Shown here: positions 35,163-46,759 of the stretch, one piece after another
Numbering within the stretch: position 1 is the first letter of the stretch
Layout: every line of letters starts with the position of its first letter
Position numbers and translations under genes: made by a program
Assembly (NCBI GenBank): GCA_025201375.1
Contig: JAIWZP010000009.1
Location: forward strand, 62,001-126,000
Direction of reading: 5' to 3'
Source of the DNA: Gongronella butleri
Lineage: Eukaryota; Mucoromycota; Mucoromycetes; Mucorales; Cunninghamellaceae
Length of the DNA: 64,000 bases
Notes under the pieces: generated by a model
What the model was told of the DNA's origin: nothing
Seen by the model: the letters and a program-made list of their open reading frames with translations, nothing else
Database searches by the model: none

Positions 35163-35629
35163 GGGGGCAAAAAAAAAGCGTCTACGTGGGTGTGTGTGCG
35201 GAAAAAGGAGGCAAAAGGCAGAGAGCGACCGCCCTTTTATGTTTTTTTTCAAGGCAAGAATTGAATCTCCGCTTCGGGATCCGTTTGCTGTGCACGCAGA
35301 AAGCAAAAAGAGCGTGTCGTGCATTTTTGGGCGGCTAAATTGATCCAAATTCAAAAATGCTGCCGCGCGTTGTGCCTTTTTTTTTTTTATTGTTTGTCCT
35401 CAACCCCTCCCTCTCCCTTGGCGTTGTTTTTTTTTTATCGGCCTGCCATCTTGGGCAACCGCGTGTGCAACCATTGTCCCCCAAATCGCGCAACTCAAGC
35501 GCAGCGCATTGTCGCAAACCGGTTTTTTGCACCACGTCGCCTCGCCATGCACCTATAAAATACACGTCAATCCTTGTTTTTTGTCTTTTTCTTCTTTCTT
35601 GTTTCTTTAATCCTTTTCATCGCCCCCAA
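35163..35629. promoter_or_regulatory. Divergent promoter region, MOT1 / MpaB-like
   Basis: A 467-bp spacer between two start codons. A good TATA box faces the MpaB-like gene; none is evident on the MOT1 side. T tracts flank both starts. Confidence 0.6.
35554..35560 (+). promoter_or_regulatory. TATA box (TATAAAA) of the MpaB-like gene
   Basis: TATAAAA lies 76 bp upstream of the ATG at 35630, followed by a T/C-rich leader. Position and sequence fit a core promoter; no transcript evidence. Confidence 0.6.
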
Positions 35630-37093
35630 ATGCTCGCCTCTTTGCTGCCCAATATCCCCCAAAGCGCACTGCTGGGCCTCGTGCTGCTTGTCTATTGCAG
35701 CGTCGTGCGCTACTACCGCTATCAACACCTCAATGCCATCAAGCGCAAGTATCCAGACCCAGACGTCATCCTCAAGGACCTGGATGCCGCCTACGAAATC
35801 TACAGCCACATTTTTCGTCGCGAATTCCCAAGTAAGAGGCACTTTTCTTTTTTTTTTTTTTTTTTTGCCTGGGTGGCAAAAAAAAAAAAAAAAAAACAGG
35901 ATGCATCATCGTAGGGAGGAAAAAAGAAAAAGAGTGCGTGTGTCACCAAGGACCAGGCATCAGGCGGCCATCGTGGGCGCAAACCTTGTTGGCAAACCAA
36001 AAAAAAAGGAGGGGGGGAATTTGGCTAATTCTTATTTTTTTTTTTTCTGACAATCCGCAGATGTGGCACGCACGTCCCTTGAATTTGCACTGTTCAAGAC
36101 GTTTGTGATCCCATCCGTGAGCAAATTGCTTGTGAGCACGGGCGAATTTGGCAAGAATTGTACCAAACGCGCCGAGGACACGGAAATGATCCTGTCCGAG
36201 ATCATCGACGCGTACCCGCGCATCCAGAACCACCGCATGGATGGCCACGTCGTCACCGACGACGACATCAAGCAACAGTATGCGCGTGCCGCGCTGTCCG
36301 TCCAGCGGCTCAATGAAATCCACGGAAAATACCCCATCCGCAACGGCGATTACTTGTACACGCTTGCCCTCTTCCTCTCCGAGCCCGTCAAATGGGTCAA
36401 TGCCTACGAATGGCGCCCCCTCGATATCCGCGAAGTCAATGCAAGTGGCGTCGAGTAGATGCAAACGTGCAAACCCGCTCATTTTTTTTGTTTGTTTTAG
36501 GCCATTTTCCACGTCTGGAAGACCATTGGCCGCGACATGAAGATCCAGAGCATTCCTGATACCAAGGAGGGGCTCTTTGAATTCAAAAAGGCACGGTGGG
36601 GGAATGGAGAGAGCAGAGGTGGATGGCATGTGGCTGACTTTTAGCCCTTTTTCTTTAGGAGTATGAAAAGACAGAGATAAAGTACGCGCCGTCCAACTGG
36701 AAGTGTGCGGTCCCGACGATCAATCACCTGCTGACGCGGCTGCCCAAGGCATTGGGCCCCCTGGTATACAAGTTTGTGGGCTGTTTGCTGGAGCCACAGA
36801 TGATTGATGCCTTTGGCATCAAACACCCGTCGTGGTTCATCCGCCTGCTGTTTTGGTGCGCCGTGCGGTCGCGTGCCCTCTTCATCCGCTATTTTTGCCT
36901 GCCGCGCAACAGGTACCTGCTGCGCACCCCGTTCCATGCCAATGACCAGGGCCGCTACGTGCCCCATTTCTTCCTGTATGAGCCCAAAATCTACCCCAAT
37001 GGCTACTGCATTGCCGAATTGGGCCCCGAGAAGCTGCGCCCAGCGTCTTGCCCTTTTGCGCGCTTGCACCAGACCAAAGAAACTATCAATTAA
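35630..37093 (+). CDS. MpaB / rubber-oxygenase (DUF2236) family protein
   Basis: Likely ER-membrane haem oxygenase of the MpaB/latex-clearing-protein family. MpaB itself cleaves a farnesyl side chain in mycophenolic acid synthesis, but many fungi have MpaB-like proteins with unknown substrates. Four exons: 35630-35831, 36061-36440, 36501-36590 and 36659-37093, giving 368 aa. An N-terminal membrane anchor covers about residues 8-25. The family's KRAEDT motif appears near 103, followed by the helix-rich domain with YPIRNGDYLYTLALF and EVNAIFHVWK. The C-terminal part has RTPFHANDQGRYVPHF. Introns 2 and 3 need GC donors (AAT|GCAAGT at 36441 and AAG|GCACGG at 36591) to keep the conserved frame; the second is less certain. 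No biosynthetic cluster surrounds it, so a housekeeping role is as likely as a secondary-metabolite role. Confidence 0.75.
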
Positions 37094-37354
37094 GCGAAAA
37101 TCAACACCAAAAGATATATAATGATTAAATATGGGATCTGTTACTTGCGCACGCGCTTTTTTTACAGTACGAGAAGCACGCACACCTTGCTCGTTTTTTA
37201 CGTCGCAAAGGCTCTAGTATGAAAATCTTGTTTTGACTGTCGAATCCATGCTTCCATTGGGCTCTGAATCGCATGATGGCGTCAGGAGGGGGGGTTTTGC
37301 TTGATGTACACCATTTCAAATCCAATTGGACATGAAATCCTGTAGTTTATTCAA

Positions 37355-38997
37355 TTACGCGTCTAATCCGAGATTTTCTAGCACCATGTCAATCTGCTCT
37401 AGCTTGTTGTTGTACTCTTTTTCCATGTCTGTTAAGCCTTCATTCTTTTTGTCGGCTTCAAACATGGTTTCCAACCCATCTAGCACCTCAAGATCCATGT
37501 CATACATTTTTCCCAAGTAGTAGCGCACGTCATCAACAAAGGGGATCGAATCTGTATGAAAATAAATGCGTTAAAATGATGGAAACCCTGGTGTTTTTCC
37601 TTCTTCTCTGCATACCTGTCGACTGCCTATTGGCGATGGACATGGCGCTTTGACGAATTAGATCATGGAAAGCCGGCTGATTGATGAATTCATCCAAATG
37701 TTGGGCAAAGTAGTTGGTGCACCAGTGTTCAAGACGCTCGACGTTCAAATCCCACGCAGTCTGCATCAGGTCGTAGATGTCGCCAAGCGGCTCTTGTCCA
37801 TTTGTGAGAACAATGGACGCCATGGCCTTTAAACGCTCAATCAGAAGCATGTCCGCAATGAGAAGCACGTCGTACGCATCTTCAGGCTCAATGTTCGTCC
37901 GATCCGTGTACAAAAACTCAAGCACCTGGCAAATAATCAAGTCAATAAATAAAAAAAAGACGCCAATCATCCACTTCTTTTGTTCTTTTTTCTTTTTTTT
38001 CTTATTTTTTGGAGATTTGACTTACATTTTGAAAGACGTCGGCGGGGACATCTGAGTGCAAGACTGGCAAATGGAGTGTGGTCTGATCGTCATAGTGAAT
38101 GGCGGATGTTTCGGTGGCGGATTCAGCAAAATCGCTCTGGATGAGGCATTTGAAATAGGATGAGCGGCACAATATGGCCTTGTGGCATGGGAATAAGACC
38201 ATGTCGCTCGCCATATACACGGCGACGTCGGGGAATATGGTGACGGGGTTCATCAGCTCGTCCAGAGGCTCAATTGCGCGATTGCTTGGGTTCGCATCAT
38301 CGTCGTCCTCTTGTTCTTCGTTGCCATCGATTTCCTGTCCATCAGCGGCATTGCCATTGTCATTGTCCATCTCGAAATATCGCCGCACAGCGTAAATTTG
38401 GCGATGCTCGTCGGGGCTCTTGATGTAAATGGCAGAAAAAAGCAAGTGTTGGACAAAACGATCCATGTCACGGCGCAATCGGTTGTATTCCTTGCGGTCG
38501 TAGACGCCTCGGCGATCGCGCTCAATCTTGCCCTCGACGGTCAGCATCCTTTCGCAGCGCGCCACAAGATCCGGCATGTTGAGGTGCTGGCACACAAAGA
38601 TCATCTTTTTCAGCACGTCGTCGTCCACCGTATGCAGCTGGCCAGTGTAAATGAAGCATAGTACGGCGTCAAAGGCAGCAGCGTCCACGAGCGATGGATT
38701 GAGCTTGATGTCATGCTGGTTCGCCCATCGACCCTCCAAATGTTGCCGAAAATACGGCGAACGTGCAGAAAGAATGAAGCGGTGAGCGGAAAAAGACCGC
38801 GTCGTTGTCGTTCCAGTGCCCGCATCGCTGCGCAGTAGGAATTGCACATCGGCATATGGCTGCTCCACCAACATCTCTGTCATAAACGTCAGATACGGCT
38901 GGTTGACGTCCACGGCCTTTGTGATCTTGTACGAGAAAAGCAGCCGACGAATCTCTTGCGTCAGCGCCCCGTAGTAACATCGCTCTCTAAAATGCCA

Positions 38998-39040
<43 letters not shown>

Positions 39041-39583
39041 CAGGGGTCAAACAAATGCTCATCTTTTTGTGCAAATTGAAAAAGAATGTCTCCAAAAGCT
39101 CTATGCCTCTGTCCTTTTCCCATCCTTTTCTTGGTTGCCATTCATACCCTTGAAATGTGTTGGGGTCACATTTGCTTCCATTTTCAAGTAAAAATTGCAC
39201 CACGTCGTAATGGCCGCATAGACCTGCGGCAAAAAAAAAAAAGAAGCAAAAAAAGTCAAAAAAAAAAAAAAAAGGATGCCAGCGCCAATTTCGCTCATGC
39301 ATGCTCGTGGGCAAGGATTCTTTTTTTTATCTTTGGCAAGCTTACAAGCCCAATACAAGGCGCTGCACGCCCACCTGTCTACCTTGTTGACGGGCGCGCC
39401 AAAGTTTTTGACAAGGTTGTACACTTTTTCCAAGTCACCCTCTTTGCACGCAGAGCAAAGGTCGTCGAACAGTTCGTCTGAATCATTCGCGTCGGCCGAG
39501 AAAGACAGCGGCAACATGCGTCGTTCGACCTGCCCCAAGAAATAGTCGGCGGCTTCGTTCAAATTTGGGGTATTGTCGAGCAT
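37355..39583 (-). CDS. ABTB1: Ankyrin repeat and BTB/POZ protein, ABTB1-like
   Basis: Probable adaptor for CUL3 ubiquitin ligase or translation-factor turnover, by analogy with ABTB1/BPOZ. Five exons on the minus strand: 39346-39583, 39148-39223, 38026-38986, 37616-37925 and 37355-37551, giving 593 aa (human ABTB1 478). Order: two ankyrin repeats at about residues 38-105 (LCSACKEGDLEKVYNLV, GHYDVVQFLLENG), a first BTB domain near 135-230 (YADVQFLL, FSAHRFILSARSPYF) and an acidic insert EEQEDDDD. A second BTB domain then covers about 325-440 (VAVYMASDMVLFPCHKAIL, VLEFLYTD), followed by a BACK-like helical C-terminus. This ANK-BTB-BTB order is specific to ABTB1. The intron at 38987-39147 contains an A34 run on the plus strand (T on the gene strand). 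Confidence 0.9.
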
Positions 39584-41685
39584 AGAAGTATATGATAAGC
39601 ACCTGGGGAGACGAGGGGAGAAGGGCAAAAAAAAAAAAAAAAAAAAAAGAGTTGAAAATGTGAACGCGGCTCGCTTAAAATAGGCTCCGCAGCCCCGCCA
39701 TGGCGTAAATTCATGCCACTGCGGCATGTTGCAGCAAAAAAAATCGAATTTCTTGGTGACCATTCCTTTATTTTACAGAACACAGCCTCCAAATTGCTAA
39801 GGTTAGTGTGAAAGAACTGCTAAAGGTCCTCCAAAGGCAAAAATTTCCAGAGCCAGAGCGCCAATGCCTTGTTTTTCATTCAAATTGCGCGAATTGCGCG
39901 CGAAGTAACAAGGAATCTGGAGTCGCTCTGCGCAGACAGATGATAACACAACCTCCTAGCTCTCGAATGGTCATGATTTCATTCTAGCGCAACATGACAC
40001 GCGAATAAAATGCACAAATGCGTCAAAATACTAATTTCTTCGTTTTCAGGTCACGTTCTTAAAGCCTATTGGCTGTTTTGTCGCACCGCGCGATGGAAGC
40101 TGCGACAGGCTTTCTTTTGAGCCCATACACGCGGCACTGCGAACGTTAGATGGCGAGCAGCAGCCAAAATGAAAATTGGCGAAAAGGCACGATTGACCCC
40201 CTGGCCAAAAAATCAAAAACCAAAAAAGGCCACTGGATCGCCACGAAACTTGGAGGGTCACAGGATCATGCTTCCCTCTTCATTTTTTATGCTGGCAAGG
40301 TCGAGCATTGTTCAGCTGGTTGAAAATCAACAAAAGAACACTAAAATGACCAGATTTTCAATCCATTATCATTGGGTGGAATGCGTGCTTTTAGCGGCCT
40401 GGAAAACACATAGCTCGCGCATAAGAACCGTGCGCACACGTGGATGCTGGTGATCACAAGAAAACGCGCTTTGTGCGTGAATGGCGGCGCTTCGAAACCG
40501 CGTTTTTTTGAAGGAAGATTTCGACGCGTCGATACTCCGGCTTGCAAATAATCATTGCCCCATGTAATACATACACATGGAATCTCGATTAGTGCTCTCC
40601 AAGAAAATGTCGCGTGCTCCATTCTAGCGCGATCTTTCATCGAAGGATGAGCATTTGAAAACCAGCCCTTCGGCCCACAAAAACGCGATTTTCTCATAAT
40701 CCACAGAGTAGAATCTTGTGATGTCTAGCACGCTGTTACTACACTTTGACATCCACCATCCCTCCCAGTTTGAGGATGATCGGAGGACGTGGATTTTTTT
40801 TCGCAAAAATCATCGCATCCACCGCACAAAATTTTAAATAGGCATTGTTCGCCGAATTGTCTACCCAGAGACGCAAAAAATGGCTCAAAAGAATGCCTGG
40901 TTTTTCTTCTTTCGTTTGTAACAAGAAGGGTGTTAAAATTCTTGCCTCTCCACTATTGTGCGCCCTTTTGCGAGCTATGTAAAGTGAAAATCTGATTGTT
41001 TCACCGTTTTTTTTGCCTATTTCTTTCGTCTCTTTTTGCCTTTTTTTACAACTAATTGTCTGTCGTTGTCTACCCTCAACTTTGGCACGTTTAATTTAAT
41101 TAGTTGCTAGTAGTATCTCTTAAAAAACACGCAACTTTTGATTGTTATGCGATTTTCGTGTCCACATTTCCTTTTGCAATTCGCCCAAATGCAACCTGAT
41201 AGGAAAGATCGGACCGGTGGCTTCGTTATTGCTGCTTGTTGCTATGCCTAGAAACAGTTACATGTGCTTTCATCATCATAACGAGAAAATCGTACGTCTA
41301 TGCTTTTCGTGAGGCCGGGCGTCATCTAGCCATGCTGAAATATAGCGGAGCAAAAGACAAACACAAAAATGCCACGCCCATTCTGAATTTCTTTGAAATT
41401 AATTTGACAAACACCGAGGATTACCCCAAGTATGCCAAATGTAACGCGTTTTGCCATTTTTCTTGCTGTGCAGGGTGGCCGCTTGAGACAATGGATGGTG
41501 GCACGGCATTCTCCTGCAGGGCAGCGCGCAGGGTTTCTTGAGCGTGGGGGAATAGGTCTAGCGAGCGGATTTTGAAAATATAAAAAGGCATTGGGCCCTT
41601 GGATTTTTTTTGTGGTCGCCTTCACTTTCCACCTGTTTTTTTTTTTTCTTTCTTTTATTTTGCCCCACGTTGAAGCACCCTCGTC
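39584..41685. other. Gene-poor spacer between ABTB1 and TAF1
   Basis: About 2.1 kb with no supported gene. It includes an A run near 39627-39648, some ACGCGT sites and many short frames without domains. I could not link it with confidence to the dispersed repeats on either side. Confidence 0.5.
41579..41586 (+). promoter_or_regulatory. TATA box (TATAAAAA) of TAF1
   Basis: TATAAAAA lies about 100 bp upstream of the TAF1 ATG at 41686, followed by a T/C-rich leader. Spacing fits a core promoter. Confidence 0.55.
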
Positions 41686-43557
41686 ATGTCGTTTGCTGGC
41701 TATCTTTTTGGCAACGTAGACGAGCAAGGGCGGCTTGACAATGACCTGGACGCGGTAAGTTCTAGCCCCGGTGGCGCAAAAGAGGACAAAAAAATAAAAC
41801 GTTGGTTTGCAAAGGGCGACCCTGCATTAGGCTGCACCCACTTTGCTTTTTTCCCTTTGCAAGGCAGTTCATGGTGGTTGTGAATATTTCCCCGCGCAAG
41901 GAGGTGACGTTTTTGCTGTTTTTTGCTGTTTTCTAGGACTTGCGTGAGACGCTGCAGCATGTAGACGCGAATGTGATGTCCAAGATCTTCAACACGGATA
42001 CCCTTGGTCTTGGGGACGATGCTGGACGTTCGAAAGCACGAGTGGCTGTTGCCGAGGAAGAAGAAGAAGACGACGACGACGAAGACGACGCTCTGAGCGC
42101 GTTAAAGCGCAGCACGATACCCACGGAGCACGCCAAGGATGCCGTTGACTACTCGGATTTCAACGAGACGGTGCCAGACGACATGTATTACCGCCGCGGC
42201 ATGAGCATGCTCAATAACAAGGCGCCGTTGTCGCGCATGCGCATGATTAGCGACAATTACGACGATGACGAGGAAGAGGAGGACGAAGACGTGGCAAAGA
42301 GCAGCCCCGCATCGTTCCCCGCGCCGCCCATCTCTTCCCCCGGCGTCATCGTCCCTCAAAAACGCCAGCAGCACCCCGCAGACGTCGACATCCACGCCAT
42401 CTTCCCTGCGTTTGAAAAGAATAGGATCCTGCGCTTCTCGGACCTCTTCATGACACAATTCAAGCAGCCGCGCAAACTTCAGCCTAACAAAAATGGTAAA
42501 AAAAAAGGCGAATCGATCGCCAACTGGAACGCGTCAAGCTCATTTGTCCTCTTTTTGCTCTATTTTTTTCCTTTTTGCAGTCATCTTTGGCGACGGCACC
42601 GAGTACGATGTGAATCGTGACGACCAGGTGCTGTTCAATCGCTCATCAAAGACTGAGCGGCTCAAATGGCGCATTGAGCAGATTGCGGCATCCAAGCGGC
42701 GGAAATTGGACACGGGGCAGCACGAGACCAGGCGGAACCAGGACCAGTACATCAGCAGCGACGACGATCAGGCCAACGTGGACACCATGGCCATTGACAT
42801 GGTAAGGGCATTCAATGGAGCTGCAGGAAAAAAAAAGTGGCATAAAATCTTACTTTTTTTCGTGTTTTAGAAGGATGTGCCGCCCGACGTGAATAATGAC
42901 AAGCTGTACAACCCCGTCATGCTGCGCCATTGGGAGGATCAGATCAAGTGGCAATCGGACGACGACACATCTAATGCGTAAGAATCGCACCAATGGCTCG
43001 TTTTTCTTGATTTTTTTTGCAATGGACTGACGCGTCCCCTTTTTTTTTCTCTTTCTCGTAGACTCGACGTACGGATCGCATTGTGGCTTTAGGATGGGCA
43101 CAAGAGGCAATGGCGGCGCTGACACGCCTTTTTTTTTATGATATAGGAGATCGATTTTAAGCATATCAATCGCGACCTGTACGACGGCGATTGGCTGGAC
43201 GCTGTGCGGTGGAACAATCAAAAGATGGACGATGACCACTTCAAGATCAACCTGGATTTGAACGACCCGCATATGCTGTTTGATTGCGAGCAAGTGGAGG
43301 CGACCAAAGCGCAGCTGCCCGTGCCCAAGCACGTGAAAAAGGGCCGCAAGCCGCTACCACGGCCGGTGCCAAAGGTGCCCATCATCTACCCCGTCGACAC
43401 AGAACCACACAGCAAGCTGCCACTCAATCGCTTCAACTTGTCTGGCGACAAAAACTACGAAACACACTATACGGGCCGCCTTGTTCGCGTCCGCCAGACC
43501 ATTGGCGAATTGGACGTGTCCCACGCGCTGCCTGCGGTCAAGCTTAACCCTGTTCAC

Positions 43558-43635
<78 letters not shown>

Positions 43636-46053
43636 ACGTGTGGCCAGGAACAAAAAAAAATTCTTAATCGTTTTCTGCTTTTTTTTTTTTTTTTGAAAAG
43701 TTCAAGACGCGCCTTAGCAAGGCGGAGCTACGCTCGTTCCATCGGCATCAATTCCAGCCGGCGGTCGGGTCGGACATCAGCTTCTCGCGTGTCAAGGCTT
43801 TCAAGCGCAAGAAAAAGGACAAAAAGAAGCCGTCGACCGAATTCATGCGCACGACAAAGGACATGTCGCTCAAGGAGACATGCAATTACGTGCTCACCGA
43901 GTATTCAGAGGAAAACCCGCCCATTGTTTCAAACCAAGGCATGGGGACCCTCATCATCAACTATTACCGCAAGACGGAGCCAAAGGACGACTATGCACCG
44001 GTTGTACGTGACCAAAAGAGCTGAATTGGATCAAGTGGGGCTCATTTTTTACTTTTTTTTTCCATTTCCAGGGCGACTATGGCGAGCCGTTTGTGCTGGA
44101 CATTGGCGACACGTCTCCATTTTTGAACTTTGGCAATGTGGAGCCAGGGCAAAGCATCTCCATGTACCACAACAATCTGGTGCGTGCGCCATTGTTCAGG
44201 CAGGATGTCAAGCACACGGACTTTTTGTTCATTCGCAGCACGTTCCGCGGCCAGGTCAAGTATTATTTGCGCGAGATTCCAGCCATCTTTGTGATGGGGC
44301 AAACGTATCCTGTACAAGAGGTGCCTGGGCCTCAATCGCGCAAGGTCACATCCACTGTCAAAAATCGTCTGCAAGTGGTTGCCTATCGCATGATCAAGCG
44401 CAACAGTCAGCGACGATTGAAGATGAGCAAGCTCGCGCAGCGGTTCCCCGAATACACAGATATGCACATTCGCCAACGACTCAAGGAGTTCCTCGAGTTC
44501 CACCGGCGCACCAAGGACGGCAGCGGTGGCTATTGGAAGGTCCGTGGCGGCGGCGAACCGCCCGATGAGGAAGCATTGCGCAAGATGGTCACGCCTGAGA
44601 TGGTGTGCCTTTACGAGAGCATGCTCGTCGGCGAGCGGCATCTCCAAGACCTCGGCTATGGCGACGTCAATGACGACGAGGACGGCGACGTCAAGCTCGA
44701 GGTCGAACAGCAGCTGGCCCCTTGGTTCATCACACGCAATTTCATCAATGCCAGCCAGGGCAAGGCCATGCTCAAGCTCTACGGTGCGGGTGACCCCACT
44801 GGCCGAGGCGAAGGCTTCAGCTTCATCCGCGTCTCCATGAAGGATGTCTTTTTGCGCGCAGGCGAAAGCGCCTATGACAGACTCGGTACGGACCAATGAA
44901 GAAAAAAACATGCAAAACGAACCAATTTTCTGATTTTTTTTTTTTTTGAATAGCCGAGATTGAAGCCAGACCAAAGAGCGCGCATCGGTACAATGTGGCC
45001 GAGCAGCAGCAGATTTACAAAGAGGAGGTCCGTGAAAAAAGAACGTGATTTGGGCAAGACGCGCAGCCAATTGACGCGCCTATTTTTTTTTTTTTTTTGG
45101 CAGATTGCGCGCATCTGGATGGCCCAATTGGAGTCGTTGACAACCAAAGAAGAGCCCACGCTCTCGGACCACGAAAGTGAGAGCGAGGTGGACGATGTCG
45201 AAGGCCAAAGCCCCTTCATGGTAAGCTCTTTTTCCTTTTTTTCTACTTTTTTTTGCATGTTTCGTGTCTTATTTTACCATTTGATCACGTCCTAGTCGCC
45301 ATCACCTGCTCCATACAGCCGCCAATACGAGCGCTCGTCCAGCGCAGCCGACTTTGATGACGATGACATGTCTGCGACGGGCAGTGTCAGCTCAAGGACA
45401 AGCTATCACATCAACAGCACGAACAAGTCGCTTGTCATCAAGCGATTGAAGCGCACAGAGACTGGCGACATCGACTGGGTGTCTGAGATCATCAATGACC
45501 CCGTCGTCATCAAAGCGTACTTGCAGCAGCGCAGCATGATCGAGCAGGAAGCTGAAAAGTAAGGGCAATCATGTTATTTTATGCGTTCAACCGCTAACAT
45601 TTCTTTTTTAACCATTGCAGGTCGGCCGCACTCGAGGCTGGCATGGACTCGTCGGAGCAAAAGGCCAAGATGCAGGCGCGCATCAGGATGCAACTAAACA
45701 GGCTCAAGCGCAATGCCGAGCGCCGACGACAGCGCCAGCTGGGCAAGCAGGCCATGTTGGCCGAGAACCCCGTCCTGGGTCTGATCCGCGGCTCGCGAAA
45801 CGAGGGTGCCATGGTAAAAAAAAAAAAAATCATCTCTTCGAGCCAGTGTCCGCTTGATGCTCATCCCCCCTTTTTTTCTTTTTTTCAGCGTCGTTGCGGC
45901 AATTGTGGTGCTATTGGTCACATGAAGACAAACAAAAAGTGCCCCATGTTCTACGTGGTCAATGGAGGCCAGCCGCCCTCGGCTGGGTCTACACCCCAAG
46001 CATCCACGCCGCAGCCGCCATCCATGATGGACGACGCGTCGTCCCTGGCATAG
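41686..46053 (+). CDS. TAF1: TFIID subunit TAF1 (no bromodomain, zinc knuckle)
   Basis: Largest TFIID scaffold subunit, binding TBP, TAF7 and core promoter DNA. Thirteen exons: 41686-41754, 41937-42495, 42581-42801, 42871-42977, 43062-43068, 43147-43557, 43701-44003, 44072-44885, 44954-45027, 45104-45220, 45296-45558, 45621-45813 and 45889-46053, giving 1100 aa (yeast Taf1 1066). The N-terminus has a TAND-like segment and acidic runs. The central DUF3591 core is plain: FMRTTKDMS, EYSEENPP, NNLVRAP, FEVPGP-like VQEVPGPQSRK, DPTGRGEGFS and RYNVAEQQQIYKEE. The C-terminus carries a zinc knuckle (CGNCGAIGHMKTNKKC, about 1049-1064). Bromodomains are absent, as in yeast. The 7-nt exon 43062-43068 is required to keep frame between exons 4 and 6. 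Intron 6 starts GTA followed by a run of 75 A. Confidence 0.94.
43560..43634 (+). repeat. A75 homopolymer at the 5' end of TAF1 intron 6
   Basis: An uninterrupted run of 75 A starts as the third intron base (donor GTA). The acceptor AG at 43699-43700 is preceded by a T tract and GAAAAG. The length may be affected by sequencing. Confidence 0.95.
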
Positions 46054-46308
46054 ACCATTTGCCCTCAATACACCTCTTTTTTTTTAATCCCGCTCATTTG
46101 CATCCATTCCCCCCCCCTCAAACACCGTTTTCATTTCTTTTTCTACAGGAATAAACAAAAAAGTAGCATGATGAACTCTCCCTCCTGGTTTGGAAAAAAA
46201 GCGAAAGCCGCCATTTCCCTGGAATTAAGCGACAATGGCAGTCGATAGAGTTGAATGAGAATTTATTGCAATGTAGATGGTAAAGGGGTGGTCATCATGG
46301 GGCCGATT

Positions 46309-46759
46309 CTACGCAGCAGCAGTGAAATCTGTGCAGGAAAAAAAAAGGAGGTGAGTCGTCCGAAAAAAAAAGAAAAAAAAAGAGCAGGCCAGTGCCCAGG
46401 ATTAAAAAATTTACCAGGGAAGCAGTCCTTCATGGTGGCATTATGCTTGTTTTCCGCATGCTCCGTCAAGTTCTTCTCGCGGGATGTGCACAAAAAGGTG
46501 GTGAAGCACTTTTTGCAAATGATGTTCTTGGCAGCGTCGTTCTAAAAGCAAAAAAAAAAGGGGGATTGCCCGGTGGCGTAGGTGAGCAAAGTGGTTTCAA
46601 TTTGAAAAAAGGGGTCTACCTTTTTCAGCTGCGAGTTGCCGCCCTTGGTGCCCTTTTGAGCATTGCGCTCACGCTTCATTTGCGCCTTTTGACCCTATAA
46701 ACCAAGAAAAAGTGAGCAAAAATGCCTTGTTGTAAGCAAAAACGACGTACGTTGCCCAT
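46309..46759 (-). CDS. ZNF706 / At2g23090-like small zinc-finger protein
   Basis: Small basic zinc-finger protein of the ZNF706/4F5-related family; in animals ZNF706 represses pluripotency genes, in fungi the role is unknown. Four exons on the minus strand: 46751-46759 (9 nt, MGN), 46620-46694, 46415-46541 and 46309-46328 (20 nt), giving 76 aa, exactly the human ZNF706 length. The N-terminal half is Lys/Arg/Gln/Gly-rich (MKRERNAQKGTKGGNSQ). A C2H2-type finger follows: CKKCFTTF, then H-----H in TEHAENKH. The exon joins are all in phase with GT-AG borders. The gene is convergent with TAF1 (256 bp between stops). Confidence 0.88.

Noticed and set aside
43558..43660. Poly-lysine stretch in TAF1
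   Set aside because: It is the A75 tract of intron 6; TAF1 homology resumes exactly after the acceptor at 43700.
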